The notes: generated from the sequence alone by a model not told the origin. 16,696 nucleotides of DNA from Clostridiales bacterium (GCA_009785435.1 WQWG01000005.1:1-16696); one strand, 5' to 3'. Positions 1-6,570 are shown, counted from the stretch's first letter. Numbers and translations are program-made.

Positions 1-176
1 AACGCCGACAAGCCCATTCCTGAGCCCAAATCAAGGATTCGCATATCCTTTGTGATCGTGAAATGTGAAGCCAATTCCTCGGCCTGCCGTATGCCATTGG
101 GACCCCACATTGTGTCTTTTAACAGCGCACGATTCTTTTCGTCAGCGACGAACTGATTAGAAAATGTATTGCTCAT
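1..176 (-). CDS. Class I SAM-dependent methyltransferase, N-terminal part (cut by window start)
   Basis: Only the first 58 codons lie in the window; the rest continues beyond base 1. The ATG at 174-176 follows an AGGAGA ribosome site that overlaps the stop codon of rsgA upstream, so the two genes are tightly linked. Residues 47-58 read ILDLGSGMGLSA, the glycine-rich motif I that binds S-adenosylmethionine in Rossmann-fold methyltransferases. The preceding stretch with WGPNG followed by a helix and a 'MRILDLG' strand resembles the small-molecule or lipid (cyclopropane-synthase-like) methyltransferase group rather than rRNA methylases, but the substrate-determining part is missing. It is the last visible gene of the rtcB-queG-rsgA cluster. 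The methyltransferase fold is secure; the substrate is unknown. Confidence 0.8.
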   Translation of the reverse strand, partial: MSNTFSNQFVADEKNRALLKDTMWGPNGIRQAEELASHFTITKDMRILDLGSGMGLSA

Positions 177-187
177 TTTTCTTTCTC

Positions 188-1252
188 CTATCTTTTTTTC
201 AAGTGTCTCTTAAATTGTTTCATTTCATTTTTGCTGCCAAACCAACTGTATAGCTTTTCGTTTTCAATCTGGCGGGAATTTAAGCCGTCGTAAGTGATTT
301 CGCGTTGCAGTTTCTGATAACTTTCAAATCGGCTCTTGGATAATGTGCCGTTTTCGATGGCTTCTTTGATTGCACAGCCCTGTTCATTTTCATGTGAGCA
401 GTTTCGGAATTTGCACGCTGCAACGATTTCTTCAATATCCTCAAAGGTCTTTGAGAGATCGCCGCCATATATTTGAAGTTCGCGCATACCCGGCGTATCA
501 ATGACGATGCCGCCGTTTGACAAAGGAATAAGCTGCCGATGTGTTGTGGTGTGCCGCCCCTTGTCATCATCTTGACGAATTGTCTTTGTTGTCATCAAGT
601 CATGCCCGATGAGGCGATTGATCAGCGTCGATTTTCCAACGCCGGACGAACCGATAAATGCAATGGTTTTGCCGTCTTCAATGTAGGCGCTGACTGCATC
701 ATATCCGTCCTCGCTCACAGAAGAACAAACCAGAACATCCACGCCTATGCTTACTGCTCTGACTTCGTTTAATTTCTGCTCCAAATCATCGCACAAATCC
801 GATTTCGTCAGAACGATAACAGGCGTTGCCATGCTGTCCCATGCGATCGCCAAATACCGCTCGATTCGCCGCAAATTGAAATCCGTGTTCAGCGACATAC
901 ATATGAAGATCGTATCAATGTTTGCCGCGATCATCTGCCCTGTTGTGGTTGCTCCGGCCGATTGCCGAGCCAAGCTGCTTTTGCGACGCAGCACATTGTG
1001 AATAATCGCATTGCCCGAATCGCCGTCCGTGCGGTCGATCATGACCCAATCACCAACCGCAGGAAAACTCGTTTGGTCGTCTGTATTGTAAGCAAACTTT
1101 CCGGAAACGCTTGCGTTAAGCTCGCCGCTTTCGCAAACCACTTTATATAAATCGCGGTGTTGTTCCGTAACGCGAGCGAGAAACAGACCTTCGTACATCG
1201 TGGCTTCCTGTTCAAATCGCTCGCTTATTCCGTATTTTTTCAAATCTATCAA
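188..1252 (-). CDS. rsgA: Ribosome small-subunit-dependent GTPase RsgA (YjeQ/YloQ family)
   Basis: Circularly permuted GTPase that checks late 30S subunit maturation and releases itself on GTP hydrolysis. The 354 residues show an OB-like N-terminal domain (about 20-95), then the permuted G motifs: G4 TKSD (149-152), P-loop GSSGVGKST (201-209), KGRHTTT switch region (231-237) and G3 DTPG (252-255), followed by a zinc knuckle with C280, C285, H287 and C293. I chose the TTG start at 1250-1252: it follows GGAGGAG at about 9 bases, and the 'LKKYG..ERFEQE' opening is typical of one RsgA subgroup. The first ATG would be residue 19 and would delete this conserved segment. It lies 36 bp after queG and 11 bp before the methyltransferase start. 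TKSD in place of NKxD is common in Gram-positive RsgA and is not a defect. Confidence 0.95.
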   Translation of the reverse strand: MIDLKKYGISERFEQEATMYEGLFLARVTEQHRDLYKVVCESGELNASVSGKFAYNTDDQTSFPAVGDWVMIDRTDGDSGNAIIHNVLRRKSSLARQSAGATTTGQMIAANIDTIFICMSLNTDFNLRRIERYLAIAWDSMATPVIVLTKSDLCDDLEQKLNEVRAVSIGVDVLVCSSVSEDGYDAVSAYIEDGKTIAFIGSSGVGKSTLINRLIGHDLMTTKTIRQDDDKGRHTTTHRQLIPLSNGGIVIDTPGMRELQIYGGDLSKTFEDIEEIVAACKFRNCSHENEQGCAIKEAIENGTLSKSRFESYQKLQREITYDGLNSRQIENEKLYSWFGSKNEMKQFKRHLKKR

Positions 1253-1288
1253 TGTGCTCTACTCCTCCACCATTTCATTGACGATGAT

Positions 1289-2317
1289 TTACCCGCCTTT
1301 TATTTGTTCCAAAGCCCAAGCGGCATATTCTCGCACTAAAGCATCGGGATGTTCCATCGCTGCGACAAGGTCATCCATATAGCGCTCGTCTTTCGAATTT
1401 CCCATCGCTAAGGCTGCGTTTCTCATGAGGAAACGCTTATCCACTTTATAGTTATACAGGATTGCATTGATCGTTTGATCATAAAAATCATCTGACATAT
1501 TGAGAATGTTTGACAATGTGATCGTCGGTGCTTTTTCTTCGATATAGTTGTCGCGAGGCTTGGGTTGTTTTAATTTCTTTTGATTGCGCGGACAGACATC
1601 TTGACAGATGTCGCAGCCATGAATCTTGCAGCCGATCGATGCCCGAAGCTCGTCCGGGATAAAAGAAGGCGCGAATCCATTTTTGTCCTGTGTCATAAAG
1701 TTGTTGAATGCAATGCATTTTTGGGGGTCAAGCCGAAACGGCGCATAGAGCGCTTTTGTCGGACATGCGTCTATGCAAACACTGCAATTGGGCGGACATT
1801 TCGTTGCTGTTGCCTGATGTCCATATTCGAATTCTTGATCAACAACGATGGTATTGAGTGAAATATAGGAACCGCTGTCATTTGTATAGGCAAACGTATT
1901 TTTACCAATATCGACAATACCGGCTTTTGCACCCACCCACCTTGACGGAAGAAAGTATGGATCTGCATCGAGTGACATCCCGCTTGATGCTAAGAAATCG
2001 GTCATCAGCTTCAGCCTTGCATGACTGACATATCCCGGCGGTGCAACGAAACATCTGGACAAGTACAATTTGCCGATGATTTCTTGAAGTGCTTCAGGAT
2101 AATCGTGCTGAAAATAGTCCCAAACCAAAACAATGATCGATTTGGCTTCAGGAACCCTTTTTTGAACGGATCTTGTCAGCATTTTCAAGAAAAAATCATA
2201 TTCGTCACCGCGAGACATGATCTCGTCCGCAAAACCGGACAAACTTTCTACCGGAGCCACACCAACATGACTATAGCCAATGCTCAGGCCATAGTCTCGG
2301 ATTTGTTCAAATCGCAT
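1289..2317 (-). CDS. queG: QueG-like epoxyqueuosine reductase, divergent, with double [4Fe-4S] domain
   Basis: QueG is a cobalamin and iron-sulfur enzyme that reduces epoxyqueuosine to queuosine at tRNA position 34. Numbering from the ATG at 2329, the protein keeps an IGKNT motif (141-145), D121 at the position of the family's catalytic aspartate, a first cluster motif C182-x2-C185-x3-CP (C178 nearby), and a second C239-x2-C242-x3-CP, with C205 and C234 as further candidates. A HEAT-like helical tail covers about 285-342. I prefer the ATG at 2315-2317 (342 residues): the ATG at 2329 directly abuts GAGGG, leaving no spacing, and 'MRFEQIRDYGLSIGY' is a natural family start. The usual RY..GRDYH segment is not recognisable (APPGYVSHARLKL instead), so it may be a paralogous COG1600 reductase. 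Family confident; exact substrate moderate. Confidence 0.75.
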   Translation of the reverse strand: MRFEQIRDYGLSIGYSHVGVAPVESLSGFADEIMSRGDEYDFFLKMLTRSVQKRVPEAKSIIVLVWDYFQHDYPEALQEIIGKLYLSRCFVAPPGYVSHARLKLMTDFLASSGMSLDADPYFLPSRWVGAKAGIVDIGKNTFAYTNDSGSYISLNTIVVDQEFEYGHQATATKCPPNCSVCIDACPTKALYAPFRLDPQKCIAFNNFMTQDKNGFAPSFIPDELRASIGCKIHGCDICQDVCPRNQKKLKQPKPRDNYIEEKAPTITLSNILNMSDDFYDQTINAILYNYKVDKRFLMRNAALAMGNSKDERYMDDLVAAMEHPDALVREYAAWALEQIKGG

Positions 2318-2339
2318 ACACTTCACCATCCCTCATCGA

Positions 2340-2363
2340 TTGCCGCCTGCGTTGGCGGTGCAA
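2340..2363 (-). other. Small hairpin between rtcB and queG
   Basis: CCGCC (2343-2347) pairs with GGCGG (2354-2358) around a 6-base loop, extended by TTG/CAA with a two-base bulge. It lies in the 55-bp rtcB-queG gap, just before the GAGGG ribosome site. No U-run follows on the minus strand, so it is not a factor-independent terminator. It could be a processing or stability hairpin that sets different expression of rtcB and queG, or it could be chance. Confidence 0.25.
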
Positions 2364-2372
2364 ACACAAAAT

Positions 2373-3605
2373 CTATCCTTTGACAACACCAATGGTCTTG
2401 AGCTTTTGAATGGGTTTGACAAGATCTTTTTGATTTTCCATGACTTCATCAATATCCTTATATGCAAACCGGCTTTCTTCCGCAACGTCGTTTTTGCGAT
2501 GCTTGGCCAGCGCTACACCTTGTTTATACAAATCCGCCATGACGTCCTCTGTCGAAAAGTTTTTCAACGCCCCTTTACGAGAATACCGTCGCCCCGCACC
2601 GTGAGAAGACGAACAAAAACTCGTTTCTTCCCCAAGTCCTTCCACAACATAGCTGTATGAACCCATCGCGCCCGGAATCACAGCGATTTCTCCGGCTCTC
2701 GCCCGTGTGGCACCTTTGCGGTGGACCCATACATCTTTGCCATAATGGTGTTCCAATGCGGCATAGTTGTGGTGACAATTGATTTCTGCCGTATAATGAA
2801 ACGTTATATCCGTATGCTTTCCGATCCATTTTTCGACAATTGAACGCACCGCATACATCATTTTCGTGCGGTTCTCCGCAGCAAAGTCAAGCGCGAGGTT
2901 CATCCAGTTGATGTATTGCTCCCCTGCCGGGCTGTCCGCAGACAAAAATGCCAATTGCCACTCATCCGGTATGTTCGAACCGCTTTTTCGGTTGAGCTCA
3001 CGCGCGGTTTTATGAAAATAATCGCATACCTGCTTCCCGAAATTGCGACTGCCGGAATGGATCATTATGCAAAGAAAACCGCTGTCATCTTCTTGAAGCT
3101 CGATAAAATGGTTGCCCCCTCCGAGCGTGCCGATTTGATAATAGCCCGCTTCCAGTTGACCCAAAAGTTCAGCGTTGGCCTCATACTTTTCCATCGATTT
3201 CCACGCAACATCAAGCGCATGGCAACTTTGAACATGCTTATGGTGCTTGAATCCAACCGGAATGCTGCGCAAAATATCGCCCACCATTCCGTGAATGATC
3301 GAACCGCTACCCGTGACGATGTTTCGAATGTCGTCTATCTTGATATCCGTGCCGACAAACGCCATGCCGCATCCGATGTCCACGCCCACCGCATTGGGAA
3401 TGACAACGTCCGTCGTCGCGATCACACCGCCGATCGGAATCCCCATCCCTGCATGCGTATCCGGCATCAGGCTGACCCATTTATAGACAAAAGGTAGCTT
3501 TGCAAGGTTCAGCGCCTGCTCAGCGCAAAGTTTATCCAGATGGCTTTCATCCGGCAACCAAACTCGAATCGGTACCTTTGTTTCTTCATTTGAAATGACA
3601 AACAT
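2373..3605 (-). CDS. rtcB: RNA-splicing ligase RtcB
   Basis: GTP- and Mn2+-dependent ligase that joins RNA 2',3'-cyclic phosphate or 3'-phosphate ends to 5'-OH ends, repairing cleaved tRNA or rRNA. The 410 residues match the family length. Signatures in order: VDIGCGM with metal ligands D76 and C79, GGGNHF (162-167), IHSGSRNFG with H183, NCHHNYA (276-282), HRKGATRA (295-302), PGAMG (311-315), and SSHGAGR with H335, which aligns with the histidine guanylylated in E. coli RtcB. The ATG follows GGAGGCGG. It is the first gene after the promoter at 3637-3665 and is followed by queG and rsgA, so the whole unit acts on RNA or ribosomes. No rtcA or sigma-54 RtcR regulator is visible, unlike enterobacterial rtc operons. 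Confidence 0.96.
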   Translation of the reverse strand: MFVISNEETKVPIRVWLPDESHLDKLCAEQALNLAKLPFVYKWVSLMPDTHAGMGIPIGGVIATTDVVIPNAVGVDIGCGMAFVGTDIKIDDIRNIVTGSGSIIHGMVGDILRSIPVGFKHHKHVQSCHALDVAWKSMEKYEANAELLGQLEAGYYQIGTLGGGNHFIELQEDDSGFLCIMIHSGSRNFGKQVCDYFHKTARELNRKSGSNIPDEWQLAFLSADSPAGEQYINWMNLALDFAAENRTKMMYAVRSIVEKWIGKHTDITFHYTAEINCHHNYAALEHHYGKDVWVHRKGATRARAGEIAVIPGAMGSYSYVVEGLGEETSFCSSSHGAGRRYSRKGALKNFSTEDVMADLYKQGVALAKHRKNDVAEESRFAYKDIDEVMENQKDLVKPIQKLKTIGVVKG

Positions 3606-3636
3606 AAATCAAACCGCCTCCACTGTAGTGATTTAT

Positions 3637-3665
3637 AATATATCATAGTTTGAAAGTGGCTGCAA
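3637..3665 (-). promoter_or_regulatory. Candidate vegetative promoter of rtcB-queG-rsgA
   Basis: On the minus strand TTGCAG (3660-3665) is separated by 17 bases from TATATT (3637-3642), which fits a housekeeping promoter. The start of transcription would be about 25 bases before the rtcB ATG and just upstream of its GGAGGCGG ribosome site. Seen by eye only. Confidence 0.6.
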
Positions 3666-3711
3666 TATCCGCCGGATCCTCCATGTTGTTATTCCGTGAC
3701 CATGCTGCCCA

Positions 3712-4797
3712 TTACACTTGCGGGATCGGGACAACGATCTTCCGCCCCGGCATCAACCGATAAGGTGCCTTAAGCCCATTGGCACTTGCGATCTGCTGCC
3801 ACGGAACCCCAAACTTTTGGGCGATCAAATAGATGGTGTCTCCGGATTGAACCGTGTAATCATATTGGCAACCTTGTGCAATGAGAAGCCGCTGCCCTTG
3901 CTCAATCCGATACGGGGCAGCAATCCCGTTGGCGTTTGCGATGTTCTGCCACGGAACGCCGTACCGCTCCGCAATCAGATAAATCGTTTCCCCTGCCCTC
4001 ACCGTATGTGGAACCGTGTATTGCGGCCAAGGGATGGTCAGTCTCTGCCCGACTTCTATGTTGTAGGGCGACGGTATACCGCTTGCGCCTGCAATATCCC
4101 GCCATGGCACGCCAAACCGTTCTCCGATGACAAACAGCGTATCCCCAGGCTGAACCGTGTATGAAAAATGGCATCCTCCGGAAATGGTTCCGGGCTTAGC
4201 AGGAGTCCCGATCTGAGGCGGAGCTCCTGTTAATCCGAAATGTCGTGCGATCGCTTCCGCTTCGGCATCGGCGATGCGGCGCAGCGCAGCTGGATCGGAC
4301 AATACCAGACAATCCGCATAATTCGTATGATAACCATGCTCAATTAAAAACGCGTTTTTTACACCTGCCTCAACCGCCGTACGAATGACTCCATAAAAAT
4401 CAACGCCCGGCGTGGTTTCAGACATGCGCGCAAATGTACCGTTAAAGCTGTTTCCCATGGCACCGGCTGCAGCTCTGCCGATTTCCGCCGCAAAAGGCTC
4501 TGAAGCCGGCTGTTGAACCGAATAATACGACGTGACGCCCCGCATATTCGGATTGTCCGAGGCATCGCTATGTAAAGAAATAAATAGGTCTGCGCCCGGT
4601 ACGGCACTGCCTCTCTGCGCCAAAGTGGGGTTTTGATCATTGGTGGTACGTGTATAGGTCACATCGGCACCCATGGCCTGAAGCCTTTCTCCCAGATATT
4701 TCGCGAGTGTAAGCATCGTGGTTCCTTCGTTATAGCCATAACATATTCCGGGGTTATAACCTGCGTAATGTCCCGGGTCAATTACAATCGTAGCCAT
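3712..4797 (-). CDS. N-acetylmuramoyl-L-alanine amidase (Amidase_3) with three LysM repeats, no signal peptide
   Basis: Zinc amidase that cuts between N-acetylmuramic acid and L-alanine in peptidoglycan. The Amidase_3 domain occupies 1-187 with DPGH (H10), E24, SLHSD (H76) and the catalytic IEHGYHTN (E153). After a Pro/Gly linker, three near-identical LysM peptidoglycan-binding repeats follow at about 212-256, 264-307 and 313-357, each with YTV..GDT/GET and a FGVPW or YGVPW core. The ATG follows AAGGAG at 5 bases and leads straight into the first beta strand (MATIVIDPGH), so no signal peptide exists. B. subtilis CwlC, a mother-cell lysis amidase, is likewise leaderless; a phage-type endolysin is the alternative, but no holin or phage gene is near. 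The upstream sigma-K-like site favours a sporulation role (inference). Confidence 0.9.
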   Translation of the reverse strand: MATIVIDPGHYAGYNPGICYGYNEGTTMLTLAKYLGERLQAMGADVTYTRTTNDQNPTLAQRGSAVPGADLFISLHSDASDNPNMRGVTSYYSVQQPASEPFAAEIGRAAAGAMGNSFNGTFARMSETTPGVDFYGVIRTAVEAGVKNAFLIEHGYHTNYADCLVLSDPAALRRIADAEAEAIARHFGLTGAPPQIGTPAKPGTISGGCHFSYTVQPGDTLFVIGERFGVPWRDIAGASGIPSPYNIEVGQRLTIPWPQYTVPHTVRAGETIYLIAERYGVPWQNIANANGIAAPYRIEQGQRLLIAQGCQYDYTVQSGDTIYLIAQKFGVPWQQIASANGLKAPYRLMPGRKIVVPIPQV

Positions 4798-4851
4798 TGT
4801 ATCTCCTTTTCATTGAATGCATTTGATATTTTTGTTTAAAATTTTATTCTT

Positions 4852-4878
4852 TATTTTATGCAAAACAAATTGCTTCGT
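4852..4878 (-). promoter_or_regulatory. Candidate sigma-K-like promoter of the amidase gene
   Basis: The minus strand reads AC (4877-4878), 16 bases, then CATAAAATA (4852-4860). This matches the mother-cell sigma-K pattern AC-N16/17-CATANNNTA. It would give a leader of about 45-50 bases. The region is very A+T-rich, so a chance match is possible. An imperfect inverted repeat (4869-4876 with 4885-4894) overlaps the -35 area. Confidence 0.4.
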
Positions 4879-4917
4879 GATTTTGAAGCACAATAAAAAA
4901 TATATTGAATCCCCCCC

Positions 4918-4946
4918 TTGACATGGTAGTTAGTCTATGCTAACAT
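4918..4946 (+). promoter_or_regulatory. Promoter of the ZIP transporter-DtxR operon
   Basis: A perfect TTGACA (4918-4923) is followed after 17 bases by TAACAT (4941-4946). It is the only good vegetative promoter in the 210-bp divergent region 4798-5007. Operator 1 (4929-4944) fills the spacer and runs into the -10 box, so a bound repressor would block RNA polymerase. The leader to the ATG at 5008 is about 55 bases. Confidence 0.7.
4929..4944. promoter_or_regulatory. Operator 1, inverted repeat for a DtxR-type repressor
   Basis: GTTAG-N6-CTAAC inverted repeat (GTTAGTCTATGCTAAC) covering the -35/-10 spacer and the first bases of the -10 box. Its TTAG/CTAA half-sites resemble those of DtxR/IdeR boxes, although the spacing differs from the classical one. 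The repressor gene is the second gene of the same operon. Confidence 0.65.
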
Positions 4947-4953
4947 GTGGTAA

Positions 4954-4969
4954 GTTAGTGTTGACTAAC
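4954..4969. promoter_or_regulatory. Operator 2, inverted repeat for a DtxR-type repressor
   Basis: GTTAGTGTTGACTAAC has 6-base arms (GTTAGT/ACTAAC) around 4 bases and is more symmetrical than operator 1. Its centre is 25 bp downstream of the centre of operator 1, placing it around or just after the transcription start. Two matching sites in tandem strongly suggest cooperative repression by the downstream regulator. Confidence 0.65.
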
Positions 4970-5007
4970 CGAAGATAACAAATCGAAAGAATATAGAGGT
5001 ATTTTTC

Positions 5008-5832
5008 ATGAATGATGTTCAATTTGCATTTTTGCTGATTTTAATCGCAGGTCTGGCGACCGGGATTGGAGGTTTGGGCGTACTGTTCTCCAAAACGACC
5101 AACACAAAGTTTTTGTCCGTCTGCCTGAGCTTTTCCGCAGGGGTCATGCTCTATGTCGCCTTTGCAGAGATATTCTTGGAAGCGAAAGAGGCTTTGGAAT
5201 ATGGATATGGCGATGAGATGGGACTTTTGATTGCAACCGTCGCTTTTTTTGCCGGGATTCTTCTGATGGTCGTCATTGACAAATTCATTCCACACAACGA
5301 CAGCATCGTTGACATTCTGGATCCCAAGTCCAAAGGGGACGCGCAGCTTTCCATCAGCGAGAAAAAGGAATTGAAGCGCACAGGGCTTATGTCTGCCACA
5401 GCGCTTGCCATACATAATTTTCCGGAGGGGTTTATTACCTTTATCGCATTCATGCATGATCCAATCATGGGCATCGCAATTGCAATCGCGATCATCATTC
5501 ACAATATGCCGGAGGGCATTGCGACGGCAGCGCCCATTTACTATGCAACCGGAAGCAAACTAAAAGCGTTTCTGATTGCCGCAAGCACAGGACTTGTACA
5601 GCTTGTCGGTGCATTGATCGCATGGATTCTATTGGAAAATGTGTTTGATGATCTGGACGCGACATTCGGCATCGCTTTCGCGGCAGTCGCCGGCATTATG
5701 GTATTTGTGGCAATCCATCAATTGCTACCGGCAGCTCAGAAATATGGGAAACACCATCTGGTCATGAAGTGGCTATTCTCCGGAATGGTTGTTATGGCGG
5801 TCAGCTTGGTTGTCCTTGAATTTGTATTATAA
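5008..5832 (+). CDS. zupT: ZIP-family divalent metal transporter (ZupT-like)
   Basis: Inner-membrane importer of divalent metals (Zn2+, and in this family also Fe2+ or Mn2+). The 274 residues form about eight membrane helices. The two signature helices carry HNFPEG (136-141) and HNMPEG (165-170), the conserved intramembrane metal-binding motifs of the ZupT/GufA group. A charged cytoplasmic loop (about 92-125, containing H97) separates helices 3 and 4, and IHQLLPAA (236-243) lies in a late helix. The ATG follows AGAGG. The gene is driven by the 4918-4946 promoter and is followed 35 bp later by the repressor gene. Control by a DtxR-type protein suggests that iron or manganese, not only zinc, is the relevant metal (inference). 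Confidence 0.92.
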   Translation: MNDVQFAFLLILIAGLATGIGGLGVLFSKTTNTKFLSVCLSFSAGVMLYVAFAEIFLEAKEALEYGYGDEMGLLIATVAFFAGILLMVVIDKFIPHNDSIVDILDPKSKGDAQLSISEKKELKRTGLMSATALAIHNFPEGFITFIAFMHDPIMGIAIAIAIIIHNMPEGIATAAPIYYATGSKLKAFLIAASTGLVQLVGALIAWILLENVFDDLDATFGIAFAAVAGIMVFVAIHQLLPAAQKYGKHHLVMKWLFSGMVVMAVSLVVLEFVL

Positions 5833-5867
5833 CAACCTCACCCACTACGTAAAAGGAGGGACAATGA

Positions 5868-6245
5868 ATGGATCTGCAAGAATCTGCGGAAAATTATCTG
5901 GAAACCATTTTCATTTTAAGAAACAGGATCGGAGCGGTGCGCTCTGTTGACATTGTAAACGAACTTGACTTTACAAGGCCGAGCGTAAGCGTTGCCATGA
6001 AAAAACTGCGCGAAAGCGGACACATCAACGTGGATTCAGACGGCTACATCACGCTGACGGAAATCGGGCAGAAAGTCGCGGAAGAAATCTATGAGCGGCA
6101 TTCGCTTCTTTCCGGATTTCTCATTGCCTTGGGTGTCGATAAGACAACTGCGGCAGAAGACGCTTGCCGCATTGAGCACATCATCAGCAAGCAAAGCTTT
6201 GAAAAAATTCAGGACTTTGTACAGAAAGAATTTGAGAAAAAGTAA
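5868..6245 (+). CDS. DtxR/MntR-family metal-dependent transcriptional repressor
   Basis: A 125-residue two-domain regulator: winged helix about 1-65 (recognition region TRPSVSVAMKKL at 36-47) and a dimerisation/metal domain 66-125; the SH3-like third domain of DtxR is absent, as in MntR. Candidate metal ligands by alignment: N9 and E12 (in SAENYLETI), H78, C100, E103 and H104 (in DACRIEH). B. subtilis MntR has D8 and E99 at the positions of N9 and C100, whereas DtxR has cysteine at the latter, so the metal is not certain. I chose the ATG at 5868, 8 bases after AGGAGG; the ATG 4 bases after it is out of frame. The gene shares an operon with the ZIP transporter and probably represses its own promoter. 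Confidence 0.9.
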   Translation: MDLQESAENYLETIFILRNRIGAVRSVDIVNELDFTRPSVSVAMKKLRESGHINVDSDGYITLTEIGQKVAEEIYERHSLLSGFLIALGVDKTTAAEDACRIEHIISKQSFEKIQDFVQKEFEKK

Positions 6246-6275
6246 AAAAGGCTTCCCCCTGTGACAGGGAAAGCC
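6244..6275 (-). terminator. Factor-independent terminator of the minus-strand dacF/DUF3343 unit
   Basis: An imperfect hairpin, GGCTT/AAGCC plus CCCTG/CAGGG with a TGA loop (6250-6275), is followed on the minus strand by six T's (6244-6249). On the plus strand the hairpin is preceded by A's but not followed by T's, so it should work mainly for minus-strand transcripts. It overlaps the stop codon of the repressor gene (6243-6245), which is read in the opposite direction. Confidence 0.75.
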
Positions 6276-6315
6276 CATACGTGTAAAACAGGAAGCATTG
6301 TGTCAGTCATGCAAC

Positions 6316-6570
6316 TTATGCGATTCTTCTATAATTGGTTCTTCCTTGAGAAGTATCGATCAGAAAAACGCCTTTCGACACGACCCCGGCCGCATCCAAT
6401 ATGGAAAGCGCGCTTTGTATGGAATCCGTTCTCAGATACAGTGCGTATCCACAGGATTTTATGAGTTCGGGAGGCAGTTTTTTTAATGTGACTCTGATCT
6501 GTCGTTCCTGTAGTTTTTCCTGTGCGTAGATGGCTTTGTAAAAAGAAGAAAATGCAATGAGGTATTCCAC
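6316..6570 (-). CDS. DUF3343 small protein (putative Se/S-carrier-like)
   Basis: A protein of 84 residues starting with GTG at 6568-6570, about 11 bases after AGGAGG; that ribosome site overlaps the end of dacF, 19 bp upstream. The opening YLIAFSSFYKAIYAQ, the central LPPELIKSCGYALYLR with a single cysteine (C40), and a beta-alpha ending fit the DUF3343 family, which is described as a possible sulfur or selenium carrier related to the YedF C-terminal part. In many anaerobes such genes sit near selenium or cysteine-desulfurase genes; none is seen here. Family assignment is by remembered pattern; function unknown. Confidence 0.7.
   Translation of the reverse strand: MEYLIAFSSFYKAIYAQEKLQERQIRVTLKKLPPELIKSCGYALYLRTDSIQSALSILDAAGVVSKGVFLIDTSQGRTNYRRIA

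Noticed and set aside
806..808. RsgA G4 motif TKSD instead of NKxD considered as a damaged GTPase
   Set aside because: Threonine at this position is common in Gram-positive RsgA proteins, and the P-loop, G3 and zinc knuckle are intact.
2916..3497. A 193-codon plus-strand frame opposite rtcB
   Set aside because: Antisense to rtcB, which has every catalytic motif; the translation is Arg-rich without a domain or ribosome site.
3876..4170. Repetitive DNA considered as a CRISPR-like or tandem repeat array
   Set aside because: The repetition is in frame and encodes LysM domains of the amidase; there are no short exact repeats with unique spacers.
4869..4894. Inverted repeat in the divergent region considered as a terminator
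   Set aside because: No gene is transcribed into this region from either side (both neighbours point away), and a U-run does not follow the stem on either strand as expected.
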